In this document: piece by piece, positions 19,301-26,902 of the stretch
How positions within the stretch are numbered: the stretch's first letter is position 1
Layout of the letters: every line of letters starts with the position of its first letter
Source: an uncultured Steroidobacter sp.
Lineage (GTDB): Bacteria > Pseudomonadota > Gammaproteobacteria > Steroidobacterales > Steroidobacteraceae
Length of the DNA: 64,000 nt
Direction of reading: 5' to 3'
Assembly: GCF_937958065.1 (NCBI RefSeq)
Contig: NZ_CALFXI010000027.1
Location: 62,001 to 126,000, forward strand
Position numbers and translations under genes: made by a program
Notes under the pieces: generated by a model
Database searches by the model: none
The model's input: only the letters and a program-made list of their open reading frames with translations
Told to the model about the DNA's origin: nothing

Positions 19301-20113
19301 ACGGCCGACCTGCTGGCCTCCTTCGCTCACCATGATCGGCAAGCCGACCGATATGTGCTCGGCCCGCCGTTGATCCCGGCGCAGGAAGTGTTTCCGCCGC
19401 TGACCACGTTCAATCCCACATTCGAGCTGGAGTACTTCCGCTTCGGCCTGGCCACTGCCCAGAGCTGGCGCGAGCGGCTGAAGCTGCCGCGCAAGCCCGA
19501 ATGGGATCGGGTGCTGCAGAAACTTTCGCCGCTGCCGCAACGGGATGGTTTGTATCTGGCCGTCGAGTCGTTTCCTCAGCAATGGGAGCAGGCGCGCAGC
19601 GCAAAGTGCTCCAGCGGCAGCACCGCCAGCGAGTGCTGGAATCGCGACCATCCTTCGTTTCTCGGCGCACTGGGCCTGTTGCCCGGATCGAGTGTCGATC
19701 GGGAGACCATGCGCCGTACCTTGCGCGCAGTGGAGTCTCATTGGGATTTGCGACAAACCTGGGGCTGGGATTTTCCGCTGATGGCCATGACGGCAGCTCG
19801 TTTGCACGAGCCGGACAAAGCCGTAGAGTTCCTGCTGTCCCGTTCCCGGAATTTCCAGTTCGGCGTCAGCGGCATGACGCCGCGCGTGCATTTGAATGAG
19901 CATGCGGCAGATCTGGTCCCGACCGCCACCAGCGGCACGAACGGCGATGCGGGTTATCGCCGGCTCGCGGAGACCTACTTCCCCTCCAACGGTGGATTGT
20001 TACTTGCGGTCGGGCTGATGGCCGCGGGCTGGGACGGCGATCTCACTTACCTGCCCGGCTTCCCAAAGGAAGGCTGGCGAGTGCGCGCGGAAGGTTTGCG
20101 GCCGCTGCCTTGA
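16328..20113 (+). CDS. Exported two-enzyme glycosidase: GH43 module plus six-hairpin glycosidase module
   Basis: A 1261-residue secreted protein. A signal peptide starts at ATG 16328 (MKSIAVASISALL; cleavage near residue 27). Residues about 32-340 form a five-bladed GH43 beta-propeller: catalytic base Asp in SDYSDPDVIR, the supporting acidic residue in EDPCPLWDDDGNAY, and the acid Glu in ILEGPKLLKRDGYYY. Residues about 350-535 look like the concanavalin-type C-terminal sandwich of beta-xylosidases (DEFSATTLGVQWEWNHNP). From about 545, a second enzyme-like region begins with FMVGNGNLAFTADITGLQTF and, after a beta domain, runs through an (alpha/alpha)6 part (about 838-1261; GAWWPKMVGPEG, WGWDFPLMAM) resembling GH65/GH95 folds. 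GH43 enzymes release xylose or arabinose; substrate of the second module unknown. Probably cotranscribed with the TonB receptor. Confidence 0.88.
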   Translation: MKSIAVASISALLMAATLAAPGSVAVADSPRFYRNPILHSDYSDPDVIRVDDSYYMVASTFHFSPGVPVLESKDLVHWTLLGHVLPRLSFDPNYDLPGPVEFDDSTERIPFNTRMGHRYAAGVWAPSIRFHEGRFYVYFATPTEGVFMASAARAAGPWSEPVKVIDEPNLEDPCPLWDDDGNAYLIHSRVGAGPLILRRMSADGTKVLDAGKVIVEDPQRLPILEGPKLLKRDGYYYIFAPYGGVGEGPQAVLRSKNIYGPYDVRTVLSKGTTHVQAPHQGGYVETPSGEGWFLHFNSTGAYGRIVHMQPVRWEDGWPVMGELLPGAPNGQPVLSHRVPDVGGKIEPVQIQTSDEFSATTLGVQWEWNHNPSDAHWSLSERRGHLRLKALPAPNFVSAKNTLTQVLHGRSSQITTRILVGNMRDGQKSGLAMFGKRPSWIGLTQRSGKRHLTFSHAGTDSLGDVITADSLLLRVNVEDEFARYSYSTDQGKTFKPFGTRAKLMFSWWKGARPALFTFTSDPKGGGIADFDWVRVEDTAIDRQALVTRHTPTLTRIDPASPFMVGNGNLAFTADITGLQTFQEQYSPLTPLMTQAQWAWHSFPNPKHYKYEDSLETIDVRGQPRQYPWLRDWSEAKRPEIQWLRENPHRFSLGRVSLHLLSKDGEPAQFSDLQATRQTLDLWSGTLRSHFEIDGQPVDIETSVHPRLDLVHVSIEAPTIEPSRLGIDLKFPGVAAQLNPNPADWEHSERHTTEVLSKTARQLSLQRRLDDTRYFVAAASDQDVTFDSVGPHSIRIRRKAGDGVFNLSVLFSPERHETPLPSASATRQAVTTHWDSYWNNGGVIDFSGSTDPRAQELERRVVLSQYLMALNAAGTLPPQEEGLFSNSWNGKFHLEMHPWHAAHVALWGRTELLERSMPWYLQHLPEAKARAASHGLSGAWWPKMVGPEGRESPSTITPFLMWQQPHPIFLAELIYRDRPNPVTLAQYRDLVFETADLLASFAHHDRQADRYVLGPPLIPAQEVFPPLTTFNPTFELEYFRFGLATAQSWRERLKLPRKPEWDRVLQKLSPLPQRDGLYLAVESFPQQWEQARSAKCSSGSTASECWNRDHPSFLGALGLLPGSSVDRETMRRTLRAVESHWDLRQTWGWDFPLMAMTAARLHEPDKAVEFLLSRSRNFQFGVSGMTPRVHLNEHAADLVPTATSGTNGDAGYRRLAETYFPSNGGLLLAVGLMAAGWDGDLTYLPGFPKEGWRVRAEGLRPLP

Positions 20114-20170
20114 TATATATGTGATGCCAATCGGGCGGAAGCCGCGCTGGCTCGTCATTTTCAGGCGGCG

Positions 20171-21010
20171 CTACAGCGGATTGTCGGCATGATTTGAATG
20201 CCGGCTGAGCACGGTGCGCTCCGGCGACAGGCGGATGACCAGATCGGCGCGTCCCGGCATCTCGATCAATATGTGGCGCGTGAGCCGCTCGTAGTGCTGG
20301 ATGAAGCGCACCAGCGCCGCGTCGTCCATCACGCCCGACTTGTTCCCGGATTGCGCGCGCAGCTCGTTCTCCTGCTGAGTGCGCCACTTCAATACGACAT
20401 CGAACGACGGCGCCGCGAGCAGCACCAGAAAATCGATCTTCCCGAACAGGCGCTGGTATTCGCCGCCCAGCGCATCGTTCACGTAACGGCGCCACCGGCC
20501 ATCGACATCTTCATTCGCTTCCAGCTCGTTCACCGGCTGTTCGAGCGGCCCGAGCGTCTGCGGCCGTGCGCCCACGCACCAGCCTTCGAAGAACACCAGC
20601 TGCGCCGGGCCTTCGATCGAATCCCATTGCGCCTTGGGCCGACGATCGTCGATCGATTTATCGAAGCGAGGCAGCGGAACGCGCCCGCCATGCGCAAGCG
20701 CGTTCAACGTGTGCACGCCCAACTTCGTGTCGTGCGTACCCGGTACGCCACGTGTACGAAGCAGCGGATGAACGTTCTTCGCCAGCGTCACTCGTTCCGC
20801 GAGTGGCAGATACAAATCATCCAGCGAGAGATTCGCGACCCTGAGACCCGCTGCGGTAAAGCGGTCGGTCAGCGTCCTGCAGACGGTGCTCTTGCCGCTG
20901 CCCTGACTGCCGCACACGCCAACCACGAACGGGTGCCGCGGTCGCGTGGGCAGCCTCGCCTGGATGGCGTGCTGGATGATGTCGGCGGCGGATCGAGATT
21001 CAGGCGACAC
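20171..21010 (-). CDS. D-glycerate 3-kinase-like P-loop kinase
   Basis: A 279-residue kinase of the plant-type GLYK/YggC P-loop family. Walker A is GVCGSQGSGKST near residue 40; downstream are SLDDLYL, the glycine/proline-rich RGVPGTHD and the VFFEGWCVGARP block typical of these kinases. Expected reaction: D-glycerate + ATP to 3-phosphoglycerate. No ATG fits; I use GTG 21010, which overlaps the end of the upstream reductase gene by 11 bp and suggests coupled translation. Third gene of the hydroxyacid dehydrogenase-reductase-kinase operon, which supports glycerate as substrate. A wider P-loop sugar or nucleoside kinase role cannot be excluded. Confidence 0.85.
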   Translation of the reverse strand: MSPESRSAADIIQHAIQARLPTRPRHPFVVGVCGSQGSGKSTVCRTLTDRFTAAGLRVANLSLDDLYLPLAERVTLAKNVHPLLRTRGVPGTHDTKLGVHTLNALAHGGRVPLPRFDKSIDDRRPKAQWDSIEGPAQLVFFEGWCVGARPQTLGPLEQPVNELEANEDVDGRWRRYVNDALGGEYQRLFGKIDFLVLLAAPSFDVVLKWRTQQENELRAQSGNKSGVMDDAALVRFIQHYERLTRHILIEMPGRADLVIRLSPERTVLSRHSNHADNPL

Positions 21011-21971
21011 GGTTCGGTGGCGTTCGGCCGGCGAAAAAGCTGTCCAGATTGTCGGCCATTTGCATGCCCATGGCAGTACGCGCTTCCAGCGTTGCGCTTC
21101 CCAGATGGGGCAACAGCACGGCGTTGTCCAGTTCCCGCAAGGCCGGCGACACCGCCGGCTCGCGCTCGTAGACATCCAGACCGGCCGCCGCGATCTGCCG
21201 TTGCGCGAGCGCGTTGGCCAACGCTTCCTCATCGACCACGCTGCCGCGCGCCGTATTGATCAGGATGGCGGTCGATTTCATTCGGGCCAGCGTGGTCGCG
21301 TTGATCAAGTGATGTGTGGCCGCGCCGCCCGGACAGTGCAACGACACCACATCGGACGCGGCGAGCAAACTTTCCAACGTCGCGTGGTGCTCGGCACCGA
21401 GCGCCCTTTCTTCTTCGACGCTGGCCCGACTGCGCGAGAAATAAGCGATGTGCATTCCAAGTGCCGCACGAGCGCGACGCGCAGTTTCCCTGGCGATGCG
21501 GCCGAAGCCCACCAGGCCCAGGGTCTTGCCTTTCACATCCATGCCGAGCAACTGGGTCGGCGCCCATCCTGTCCACCTGCCTGCGCGCAGCACGCGCTCG
21601 CCTTCGCCCGCTCGACGGCTGGTCATCAGGATCAACAGAAGCGCGAGCTCGGCGGTCGCATCGGTCAGCGCATCGGGTGTATTGGTGACGACCAGGTTCG
21701 CCTGCTTCGCCGCTTCCAGATCGATGTGCTCGAAGCCGGCACCGAAGTTGGCGATGATTCGGGTCCTCAGCCCCGAATTGAGCAGCAGCGCGGCATCCAA
21801 CTTGTCGGTGATGGTCGGGGACAGCGCATCGAAGCTGCGCAGGGCCATCAACAATGCCTCGCGTCCGAGCGCACGATCATCGGGATTGACGGTCACTTCA
21901 TAACTGGCGCGCAGGCGTTCCAGCACCGACGCCGGCAGGCGACGCGTAATCAACAGACTCGGACGTGACAT
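21000..21971 (-). CDS. D-2-hydroxyacid dehydrogenase (hydroxypyruvate/glyoxylate reductase type)
   Basis: A 323-residue NAD(P)H-dependent reductase. The dinucleotide-binding motif is LGLVGFGRIARETARRA; catalytic elements are the Arg in NTARGSVVDEEAL, the Glu in DVYEREP, and the His in LLPHLGSATLEAR. The pattern fits glyoxylate/hydroxypyruvate reductases of the GhrB/GRHPR kind, making D-glycerate from hydroxypyruvate. The true start is ATG 21971 (MSRPSLLITRRLP), preceded by GGAAGG; the frame is open far upstream but there only mirrors the neighbouring gene. It lies 14 bp after the FMN dehydrogenase and overlaps the kinase, so one operon. Confidence 0.9.
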   Translation of the reverse strand: MSRPSLLITRRLPASVLERLRASYEVTVNPDDRALGREALLMALRSFDALSPTITDKLDAALLLNSGLRTRIIANFGAGFEHIDLEAAKQANLVVTNTPDALTDATAELALLLILMTSRRAGEGERVLRAGRWTGWAPTQLLGMDVKGKTLGLVGFGRIARETARRARAALGMHIAYFSRSRASVEEERALGAEHHATLESLLAASDVVSLHCPGGAATHHLINATTLARMKSTAILINTARGSVVDEEALANALAQRQIAAAGLDVYEREPAVSPALRELDNAVLLPHLGSATLEARTAMGMQMADNLDSFFAGRTPPNRVA

Positions 21972-21985
21972 GCGGACCTTCCTTG

Positions 21986-23116
21986 CTAAACCAGAATCGA
22001 GCGATCGATCTCGCCGACAGTGCACACGCTGGTCAGTGCCATGGCCACTCGCATCTCCCTGGCAAAAATCTCCAGCAGCTGACTGACTCCGGCACCGCCG
22101 TTCGCGGCCAGCGCGAACACCCAGGCCCGGCCCAACATCACACCTTCGGCACCCAACGCCATCAGGCGCACCACATCGAGCCCCGATCTCACACCGGAGT
22201 CCGCGAGAATGGTCAGCTTGCCTTTGACCGCGTCGGCAATCGCGGGCAAGGCACGCGCGGATGACAGCACACCATCGAGCTGACGGCCGCCATGATTCGA
22301 AACGACGATGCCATCGGCGCCGATCCTCGCCGCCGAAATCGCATCTTCGGGATCCAGAATGCCTTTGAGGATGAGCGGTCCGTCCCAGGCCTGGCGCAAC
22401 CAATCCAGATCGGCCCAACGAATGCTCGGATCGAAGTTGGCGCCGAGCCAGCCGATGTAATCGCCCAGACCGCTCTTCGCGCCCAGCACGGATTTGAGAT
22501 TGCCCAGCGAATGCGGCCGGCCATGCAGGCCCACGTCCCAGGACCAGCCCGGCTTGCCAATGGCCTGCAGGACTCGACGCAGCGGTGCGTTGCGACCGGA
22601 CATGCCCGAATGAGCGTCGCGGTAGCGGGCACCGGGGACCGGCATGTCGACAGTGAACACCAGCGCCTGCGCGCCAACCGCCTTCGCACGAGACAGCATC
22701 TCGCGCATGAAGCCGCGGTCCTTGATCACATACAGCTGATACCAGATCGGCGCCGGGCAATGCTCCGCGACTTCTTCGATCGAGCAGATCGAAACCGTGG
22801 ACAGCGTGAATGGCACACCCGCATTGCACGCGGCCAGCGCCGCCTGCCTTTCACCCCGTCGGGCGGTCATGCCGGAGATGCCGATCGGTCCGAGCACCAC
22901 GGGCATGGACAGCTTGCGGCCGAACAGGGTCGTGCTCAGATCGATGTTGGAAACATCGCGCAACACGCGTTGCCGTAGCGCGATCTCGGTGAGATCGCTG
23001 ACGTTCCTGTTCATGGTGCGCTCGTCATAAGCGCCGCCATCGATGTAGTCGAACAGAAACCGGGGCAAACGCCGCTTCGCGGCCCGATGAAAATCCTTGA
23101 AGGACGCGAGCGTCAT
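21986..23116 (-). CDS. FMN-dependent alpha-hydroxyacid dehydrogenase (LldD-like)
   Basis: A 376-residue flavoenzyme of the L-lactate dehydrogenase/glycolate oxidase family. Visible are the opening FHRAAKRRLPRFLFDYIDGG, FMN-binding WYQLYV, the catalytic His-Arg in SNHGGRQLDG, and the phosphate loop LADSGVRSGLDVVRLMALGA. It oxidises an (S)-2-hydroxyacid to the 2-oxoacid with electrons to FMN and then to quinone or oxygen. Substrate could be L-lactate, glycolate or L-glycerate; being first in an operon with a hydroxypyruvate reductase and a glycerate kinase argues for glycolate or L-glycerate. Start chosen at ATG 23116, where family similarity begins; upstream Met codons at 23167 and 23176 are in frame but less likely. 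Confidence 0.88.
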   Translation of the reverse strand: MTLASFKDFHRAAKRRLPRFLFDYIDGGAYDERTMNRNVSDLTEIALRQRVLRDVSNIDLSTTLFGRKLSMPVVLGPIGISGMTARRGERQAALAACNAGVPFTLSTVSICSIEEVAEHCPAPIWYQLYVIKDRGFMREMLSRAKAVGAQALVFTVDMPVPGARYRDAHSGMSGRNAPLRRVLQAIGKPGWSWDVGLHGRPHSLGNLKSVLGAKSGLGDYIGWLGANFDPSIRWADLDWLRQAWDGPLILKGILDPEDAISAARIGADGIVVSNHGGRQLDGVLSSARALPAIADAVKGKLTILADSGVRSGLDVVRLMALGAEGVMLGRAWVFALAANGGAGVSQLLEIFAREMRVAMALTSVCTVGEIDRSILV

Positions 23117-23330
23117 GCGGTCACCGGCAGATAGTCGTACAGCAAATGGCCCGTCCTCCCGTTCCATGATGCCCTGCATGGGCAAGAATTCTGGAATTGT
23201 ACGGGCCTTCGACCGCGACACGAATCCTTGTCGCCCCCGGCTCGAATCGGCATCGGGCCCCGACGGCCCGATGCTGACTGCGTCTATCAGGCCAGGTCCA
23301 TAATATATCAGCACCGGGTGCTCGGCTGGA

Positions 23331-24053
23331 TCAGCGGGGATACTCGAGGCTGGGATACCAGTCCGGCCTGCGACCGTCCGGCGTCATGTCGAGCACCGTC
23401 CACAGCGGCATGAGATCGGGTGCGCCGCGCGGATCCTGGCCGGGATCGGCCTGCTCGAAGCCCATCTCGCCCGCCCAGAAGTGACGAATGACACCGTCGC
23501 GCCGGGTGAACACATTGACCGCGGCGTTATCGGCGAACTCGGGAGTATTGGCGAGATAGTCGATGCTGTACTCGCGGCTGGTATCCGAATACAGCTTGAG
23601 ATTGCGCCAGCCGCGCTCTTGCTTGAACGCCACGAGCCGCTCGATCGGCGACTGCGCGATCACCGCCAGCGCGATGTTCTGCTCGATGTCCTGCGCTTCG
23701 CCATCCCACGCGCTGAGCATCGACGTGCACATCGGACAGGGCCGCGCGCGCTCCGGGCCATACATATAACTGTAGACCAGCAGCGTCTGCTTATCCCCAA
23801 ACAGGTCGGCGAAGGTCACCGGACCGCGCTCGCTCTCGAACTGGTATTTCTTCTTCACCTCGCCGCCCGGCGGCAGCGCGCGACGCATCTCCGCCACCCG
23901 TTCGATGTGACGGCGCAGCTCGATCTCTTCGGCCAGCAACGCATTGCGCGCCCGACGGTACTCCGCGCTCTCGTTCGGGAAGCGGTTCTTGTTCCTTGCC
24001 GCCAGCTCCGCCGCCGGAACCAGGGGCTGAGTCGAGGTCTTCGTCTGGGCCAT
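23331..24053 (-). CDS. DUF899 family thioredoxin-like protein
   Basis: A 240-residue soluble protein of the DUF899 family, which has a thioredoxin-like fold and no settled function. Conserved features include YQFESERGPVTFADLFG, YSYMYGPER and the cysteine pair PCPMC, then HFWAGEMGFEQADPGQDPRG and a C-terminal DMTPDGRRPDWYPSLEYPR. ATG 24053 has AAGGAG nine bases upstream, better than in-frame codons further up. The PCPMC pair could be redox active; that is inference. Confidence 0.85.
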   Translation of the reverse strand: MAQTKTSTQPLVPAAELAARNKNRFPNESAEYRRARNALLAEEIELRRHIERVAEMRRALPPGGEVKKKYQFESERGPVTFADLFGDKQTLLVYSYMYGPERARPCPMCTSMLSAWDGEAQDIEQNIALAVIAQSPIERLVAFKQERGWRNLKLYSDTSREYSIDYLANTPEFADNAAVNVFTRRDGVIRHFWAGEMGFEQADPGQDPRGAPDLMPLWTVLDMTPDGRRPDWYPSLEYPR

Positions 24054-24186
24054 GGGAGGTCTCCTTGGAATAGGAGGAGATCGACGCCCAAGCCTGCCCC
24101 GGGCGCCCATGCTCCGCCACCGTGATATCCCAAGGACGGCCCGCACTGTCCGGGGCCGACAGCACCATCAAATAATAGTCAGCACC

Positions 24187-24813
24187 TCAGTCGTGCGTCT
24201 GGCCCCACAGTGGCGTCGCGAGCATGGAATCCCGCTTGCTGAACTCGTCGAACCAGCGCGTCAGGCGAGGCCGATGCCTGAAGGTCGGCAGCTCGCGGAA
24301 TTCCAGCCAGCTGAATGCCGTCGCCAGCGCGACGTGACCGATATCGATGGCGCTCGCGGTGTCGAATTCGCGTTCCAGCCAGTCGTAGCTGGCCAGCAAT
24401 TTTTCCACATACCCGTCGCGCAACGCGGGATAGCGCAGCTCCTTGGGCCGGCGTTGGGTTTCCCAGCGGATCGCAATGCCAGCATCCGCCAGGCCCTGCG
24501 CCACTGCCTGGACCTGCAACGCACGCCAGCGCGCCTCGCCTTCCGCCGGAATCAGCTTGCGGCCGGCATGAAGCGTATCGAGATATGCGCAGATCACGTC
24601 CGAATCAAACAACGCGGGCAAGCCCGGCCGCAGCAGCACGGGCACTTTGCCAAGCGGATTGGCCGCGAATACGGTTTCGTTCCGTCGCAGCGGGCTGGTT
24701 TCGTGATGGATGACTTCGATCCGTTCGGCCAACCCCGCCTCGTGCGCGAACACCAGCGCCTTGCGGGCATAGGGAGAATGAGTTTGATACAACAGCTTCA
24801 AGGGCGCAGTCAT
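24187..24813 (-). CDS. Glutathione S-transferase family protein
   Basis: A 208-residue two-domain GST. The N-terminal thioredoxin fold begins LKLLYQTHSPYARKALVFAHE, with a serine (SPYARK) as the likely glutathione-activating residue, and includes NPLGKVPVL with the cis-proline and FDSDVICAYLD, the gamma-glutamyl contact (SD). The C-terminal half is helical. Start taken at ATG 24813, where the fold begins. Divergent from the Lrp regulator at 24944; the 130 bp between hold a REP-like palindrome. Substrate unknown. Confidence 0.88.
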   Translation of the reverse strand: MTAPLKLLYQTHSPYARKALVFAHEAGLAERIEVIHHETSPLRRNETVFAANPLGKVPVLLRPGLPALFDSDVICAYLDTLHAGRKLIPAEGEARWRALQVQAVAQGLADAGIAIRWETQRRPKELRYPALRDGYVEKLLASYDWLEREFDTASAIDIGHVALATAFSWLEFRELPTFRHRPRLTRWFDEFSKRDSMLATPLWGQTHD

Positions 24814-24842
24814 TGTCAGGTTCACCGCGGTTGTCACGTGGG

Positions 24843-24880
24843 CTACCATGGTAGGAGCGCAGCCGCGCGCAGCGGCCGCG
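24843..24880. repeat. REP-like palindromic element
   Basis: A perfect 12-bp palindrome CTACCATGGTAG at 24843-24854 runs into GGAGCGCAGCCGCGCGCAGC and a further GGCCGCGA. The GTAGGAGCG...GCCGCGA arrangement resembles the short extragenic REP of Xanthomonadaceae. I found only one copy in the window, so the assignment rests on resemblance. Confidence 0.4.
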
Positions 24881-24943
24881 ATTCCAATGCGCCGCCTGCA
24901 GTTTTTCCGCGTGCTGGCCGTCTCAATCGCTTTCTGAACTGAC

Positions 24944-25417
24944 ATGGATCTGGATCGTTTCGACCGTCAGCTGCTTGGCCTGGTCCAGGCGGACTGTGCA
25001 CAAACTGCCGAGCAACTGGCCGAGCACGTCGGCTTGTCGCCGTCCGCGATTCAGCGGCGGCTGAAACGAATGCGCGAGCAAGGCGTCATCGCTCGCGAAG
25101 TTGCGATCGTCGAGCCGCGCGCCGTCGGGCGGCCGACGTTCTTCGTCGTGTCCCTGGAGATCGAACGCGAGCGCCCGGAATTACTGGCGCAGCTGCGCGA
25201 ATGGCTGGCGCGGCGCGCCGAGGTTCAGCAGGCCTTTTATGTCACGGGCGAGACCGACTTCGTGATCATCGTCACGGCGCGTGACACCGCGGCGTTCGAC
25301 GCCATGATGTCGCAACTGGTCCAGGAAAATCCGAACGTGCGCCGCTTCACGACCAATGTGGTGCTGAATCTGCTCAAGCAGGGGCTCACGATTCCCGTGC
25401 CGCTGGACGACGAATAG
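24944..25417 (+). CDS. Lrp/AsnC-family transcriptional regulator
   Basis: A 157-residue regulator. The N-terminal winged helix is LDRFDRQLLGLVQ...LAEHVGLSPSAIQRRLKRMREQG; the C-terminal RAM ligand domain contains AFYVTGETDFVIIV. Lrp-type proteins respond to amino acids and act as dimers or octamers. It is 67 bp upstream of a PLP-dependent amino-acid lyase on the same strand, a strong hint that the lyase is its target and that the effector is the lyase substrate. It is divergent from the GST gene. The ATG at 24944 begins conserved sequence directly. Confidence 0.9.
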   Translation: MDLDRFDRQLLGLVQADCAQTAEQLAEHVGLSPSAIQRRLKRMREQGVIAREVAIVEPRAVGRPTFFVVSLEIERERPELLAQLREWLARRAEVQQAFYVTGETDFVIIVTARDTAAFDAMMSQLVQENPNVRRFTTNVVLNLLKQGLTIPVPLDDE

Positions 25418-25484
25418 CGGTTCAACCGCAACCACACCGTCCCGTTTGCGGCCAATCGCCGCACAACGCAGCCATACTCACTGC

Positions 25485-26534
25485 ATGCAAGACCTGAAAC
25501 AACTCTGGCGCCGGCTCTGGCCCGACGCTCAACCCACATCGTTGCTCGAATTGCCGGCGCTCGCTGAGCTCGCTGGCGTTGGCCGGGTATTCGTCAAAGC
25601 AGAGGGCGAACGTCCGCTGGGCAGTTTCAAAGCGCTCGGCGGCATGATCGCCGGCATCCGGGCGTTGGCGACCGCTGGCGGCATCGCAGATCCAAGCGAA
25701 TTGTTCACTGGGAACACTTCACGAACGCTCCAAGCTGGGGCGCCCGGGCCGACTCGCCTGATCTGCGCGAGCGAAGGCAATCACGGTCTGGCCGTCGCGG
25801 CCGCTGCAAACAAGGCAGGCACCCAAGCGATGGTCTTTCTGCCCAGAGAAGTCAGCGCCACACGGATTGCTCGCATCGAAGCATTCGGTGCCGAGATCGT
25901 CCGGGTCAACGGCACCTATGACGATGCTGTTACGGCAGCTGAAGCCGCAGCCGCGCGAGGCGAGGGATTGCTGATCGCCGATACCGCCAGCGATCCGGAT
26001 TCACCCGTCGTCAATGATGTGATGGCCGGTTACGGCCTGCTGGCGGACGAGCTGATCGATCAGTTTCGCGAACGGTCGCTCGAACGACCGACTCATCTGT
26101 TCGTGCAAGCCGGTGTCGGCGGCCTCGCGGCCGCGATGGTCGAGGGCCTGCAATTACTGCTGCGTCCGCCGCAGCGATTCTTGATCGTCGAGCCGGACAC
26201 CGCGCCTTGCGTCGCCCGAGCACTGCAGAGAGGCGAACCTGCGCTCATCGAAGGAGATCTGCACACGTGTGCCTCGATGCTCGCGTGCGGCATGGCCTCT
26301 GCTCCGGCGCTGAGAATCCTGCAGCGGCACCCGGTCGCTTCGGTGCTGGTTTCAGAGGTTCAGCTGCGCGTGGCCGCGGCGGAGTTACGTAACGCCGGTG
26401 GACCCGTAACCACCGAATCCGGCGCAAGCGGCCTCGCGGGATTGCTACAAGTCGCCGCACGGCACGAGCTGCGATCGCGACATCAGCTCGATAGCGACAG
26501 CATCATCCTGCTGATTGCCACAGAGCGCGCCTGA
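25485..26534 (+). CDS. PLP-dependent lyase, diaminopropionate ammonia-lyase/threonine dehydratase-like
   Basis: A 349-residue fold-type II PLP enzyme. The Schiff-base lysine lies in PLGSFKALGGM; the substrate/PLP loop is ASEGNHGLAVAAAA; the phosphate-binding glycines are in QAGVGGLAAAM. The N-terminal organisation is like 2,3-diaminopropionate ammonia-lyase, which forms pyruvate and ammonia, though it is shorter than the roughly 400-residue E. coli enzyme. Serine/threonine dehydratase or a related lyase is the alternative. I take ATG 25485; an in-frame TTG lies at 25446. Probable regulation by the adjacent Lrp-type gene. Confidence 0.8.
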   Translation: MQDLKQLWRRLWPDAQPTSLLELPALAELAGVGRVFVKAEGERPLGSFKALGGMIAGIRALATAGGIADPSELFTGNTSRTLQAGAPGPTRLICASEGNHGLAVAAAANKAGTQAMVFLPREVSATRIARIEAFGAEIVRVNGTYDDAVTAAEAAAARGEGLLIADTASDPDSPVVNDVMAGYGLLADELIDQFRERSLERPTHLFVQAGVGGLAAAMVEGLQLLLRPPQRFLIVEPDTAPCVARALQRGEPALIEGDLHTCASMLACGMASAPALRILQRHPVASVLVSEVQLRVAAAELRNAGGPVTTESGASGLAGLLQVAARHELRSRHQLDSDSIILLIATERA

Positions 26535-26544
26535 CACACCCGGC

Positions 26545-26572
26545 TTGACATGCAACCTATCGGTTGCATAAT
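26545..26572 (+). promoter_or_regulatory. Sigma-70 promoter with embedded ArsR operator
   Basis: TTGACA at 26545-26550, 16 spacer bases and CATAAT at 26567-26572 form a near-consensus promoter. A perfect inverted repeat, ATGCAACC, four bases, GGTTGCAT (26550-26569), fills the spacer and touches both boxes, so bound repressor would block RNA polymerase. The start codon at 26579 lies only six bases past the -10 box, where transcription itself should begin. Confidence 0.8.
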
Positions 26573-26578
26573 GAGCTC

Positions 26579-26902
26579 ATGGATCTGGACGCTGCGTTTC
26601 GCGCATTGGCGGACAGCAGCCGGCGCGCGCTGCTCGATCGTCTGCACGAGCAGAACGGTCAGACGTTGGCGCAGCTGTGCGAAGGCCTGGACATCACGCG
26701 TCAGGCCGTGACCAAGCATCTGGTGATTCTGGAACAGGCCAATCTCGTCGTCGTGCAATGGCAGGGCCGCGAGAAGCTGCACTACCTCAATCCGGTGCCC
26801 ATTCACGAAATCGCCGAGCGCTGGATCCGCAAGTACGAACGCGGCCGTCTGCGCGCGCTCGCCGACCTGAAGAAACGCCTGGAAGGAGACGACGATGATT
26901 AG
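26579..26902 (+). CDS. ArsR-family winged-helix repressor
   Basis: A 107-residue regulator with the ArsR fold: FRALADSSRRALLDRL, then recognition region LDITRQAVTKHLVILEQANLV and the wing QWQGREKLHYLNPVP. No ArsR metal-binding cysteine pair (CVC) is seen, so it belongs to the non-metal subgroup paired with SRPBCC proteins. It overlaps the SRPBCC gene by 8 bp. It is almost certainly autoregulated through the palindrome in its own promoter. The ATG at 26579 falls at the predicted transcription start, suggesting a leaderless mRNA; the upstream TTG at 26564 would lie inside the promoter and is rejected. Confidence 0.9.
   Translation: MDLDAAFRALADSSRRALLDRLHEQNGQTLAQLCEGLDITRQAVTKHLVILEQANLVVVQWQGREKLHYLNPVPIHEIAERWIRKYERGRLRALADLKKRLEGDDDD

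Noticed and set aside
21972..22829. N-terminal extension of the 2-hydroxyacid dehydrogenase
   Set aside because: Out-of-frame reading of the FMN dehydrogenase gene; conserved sequence and ribosome-binding site place the start at 21971.
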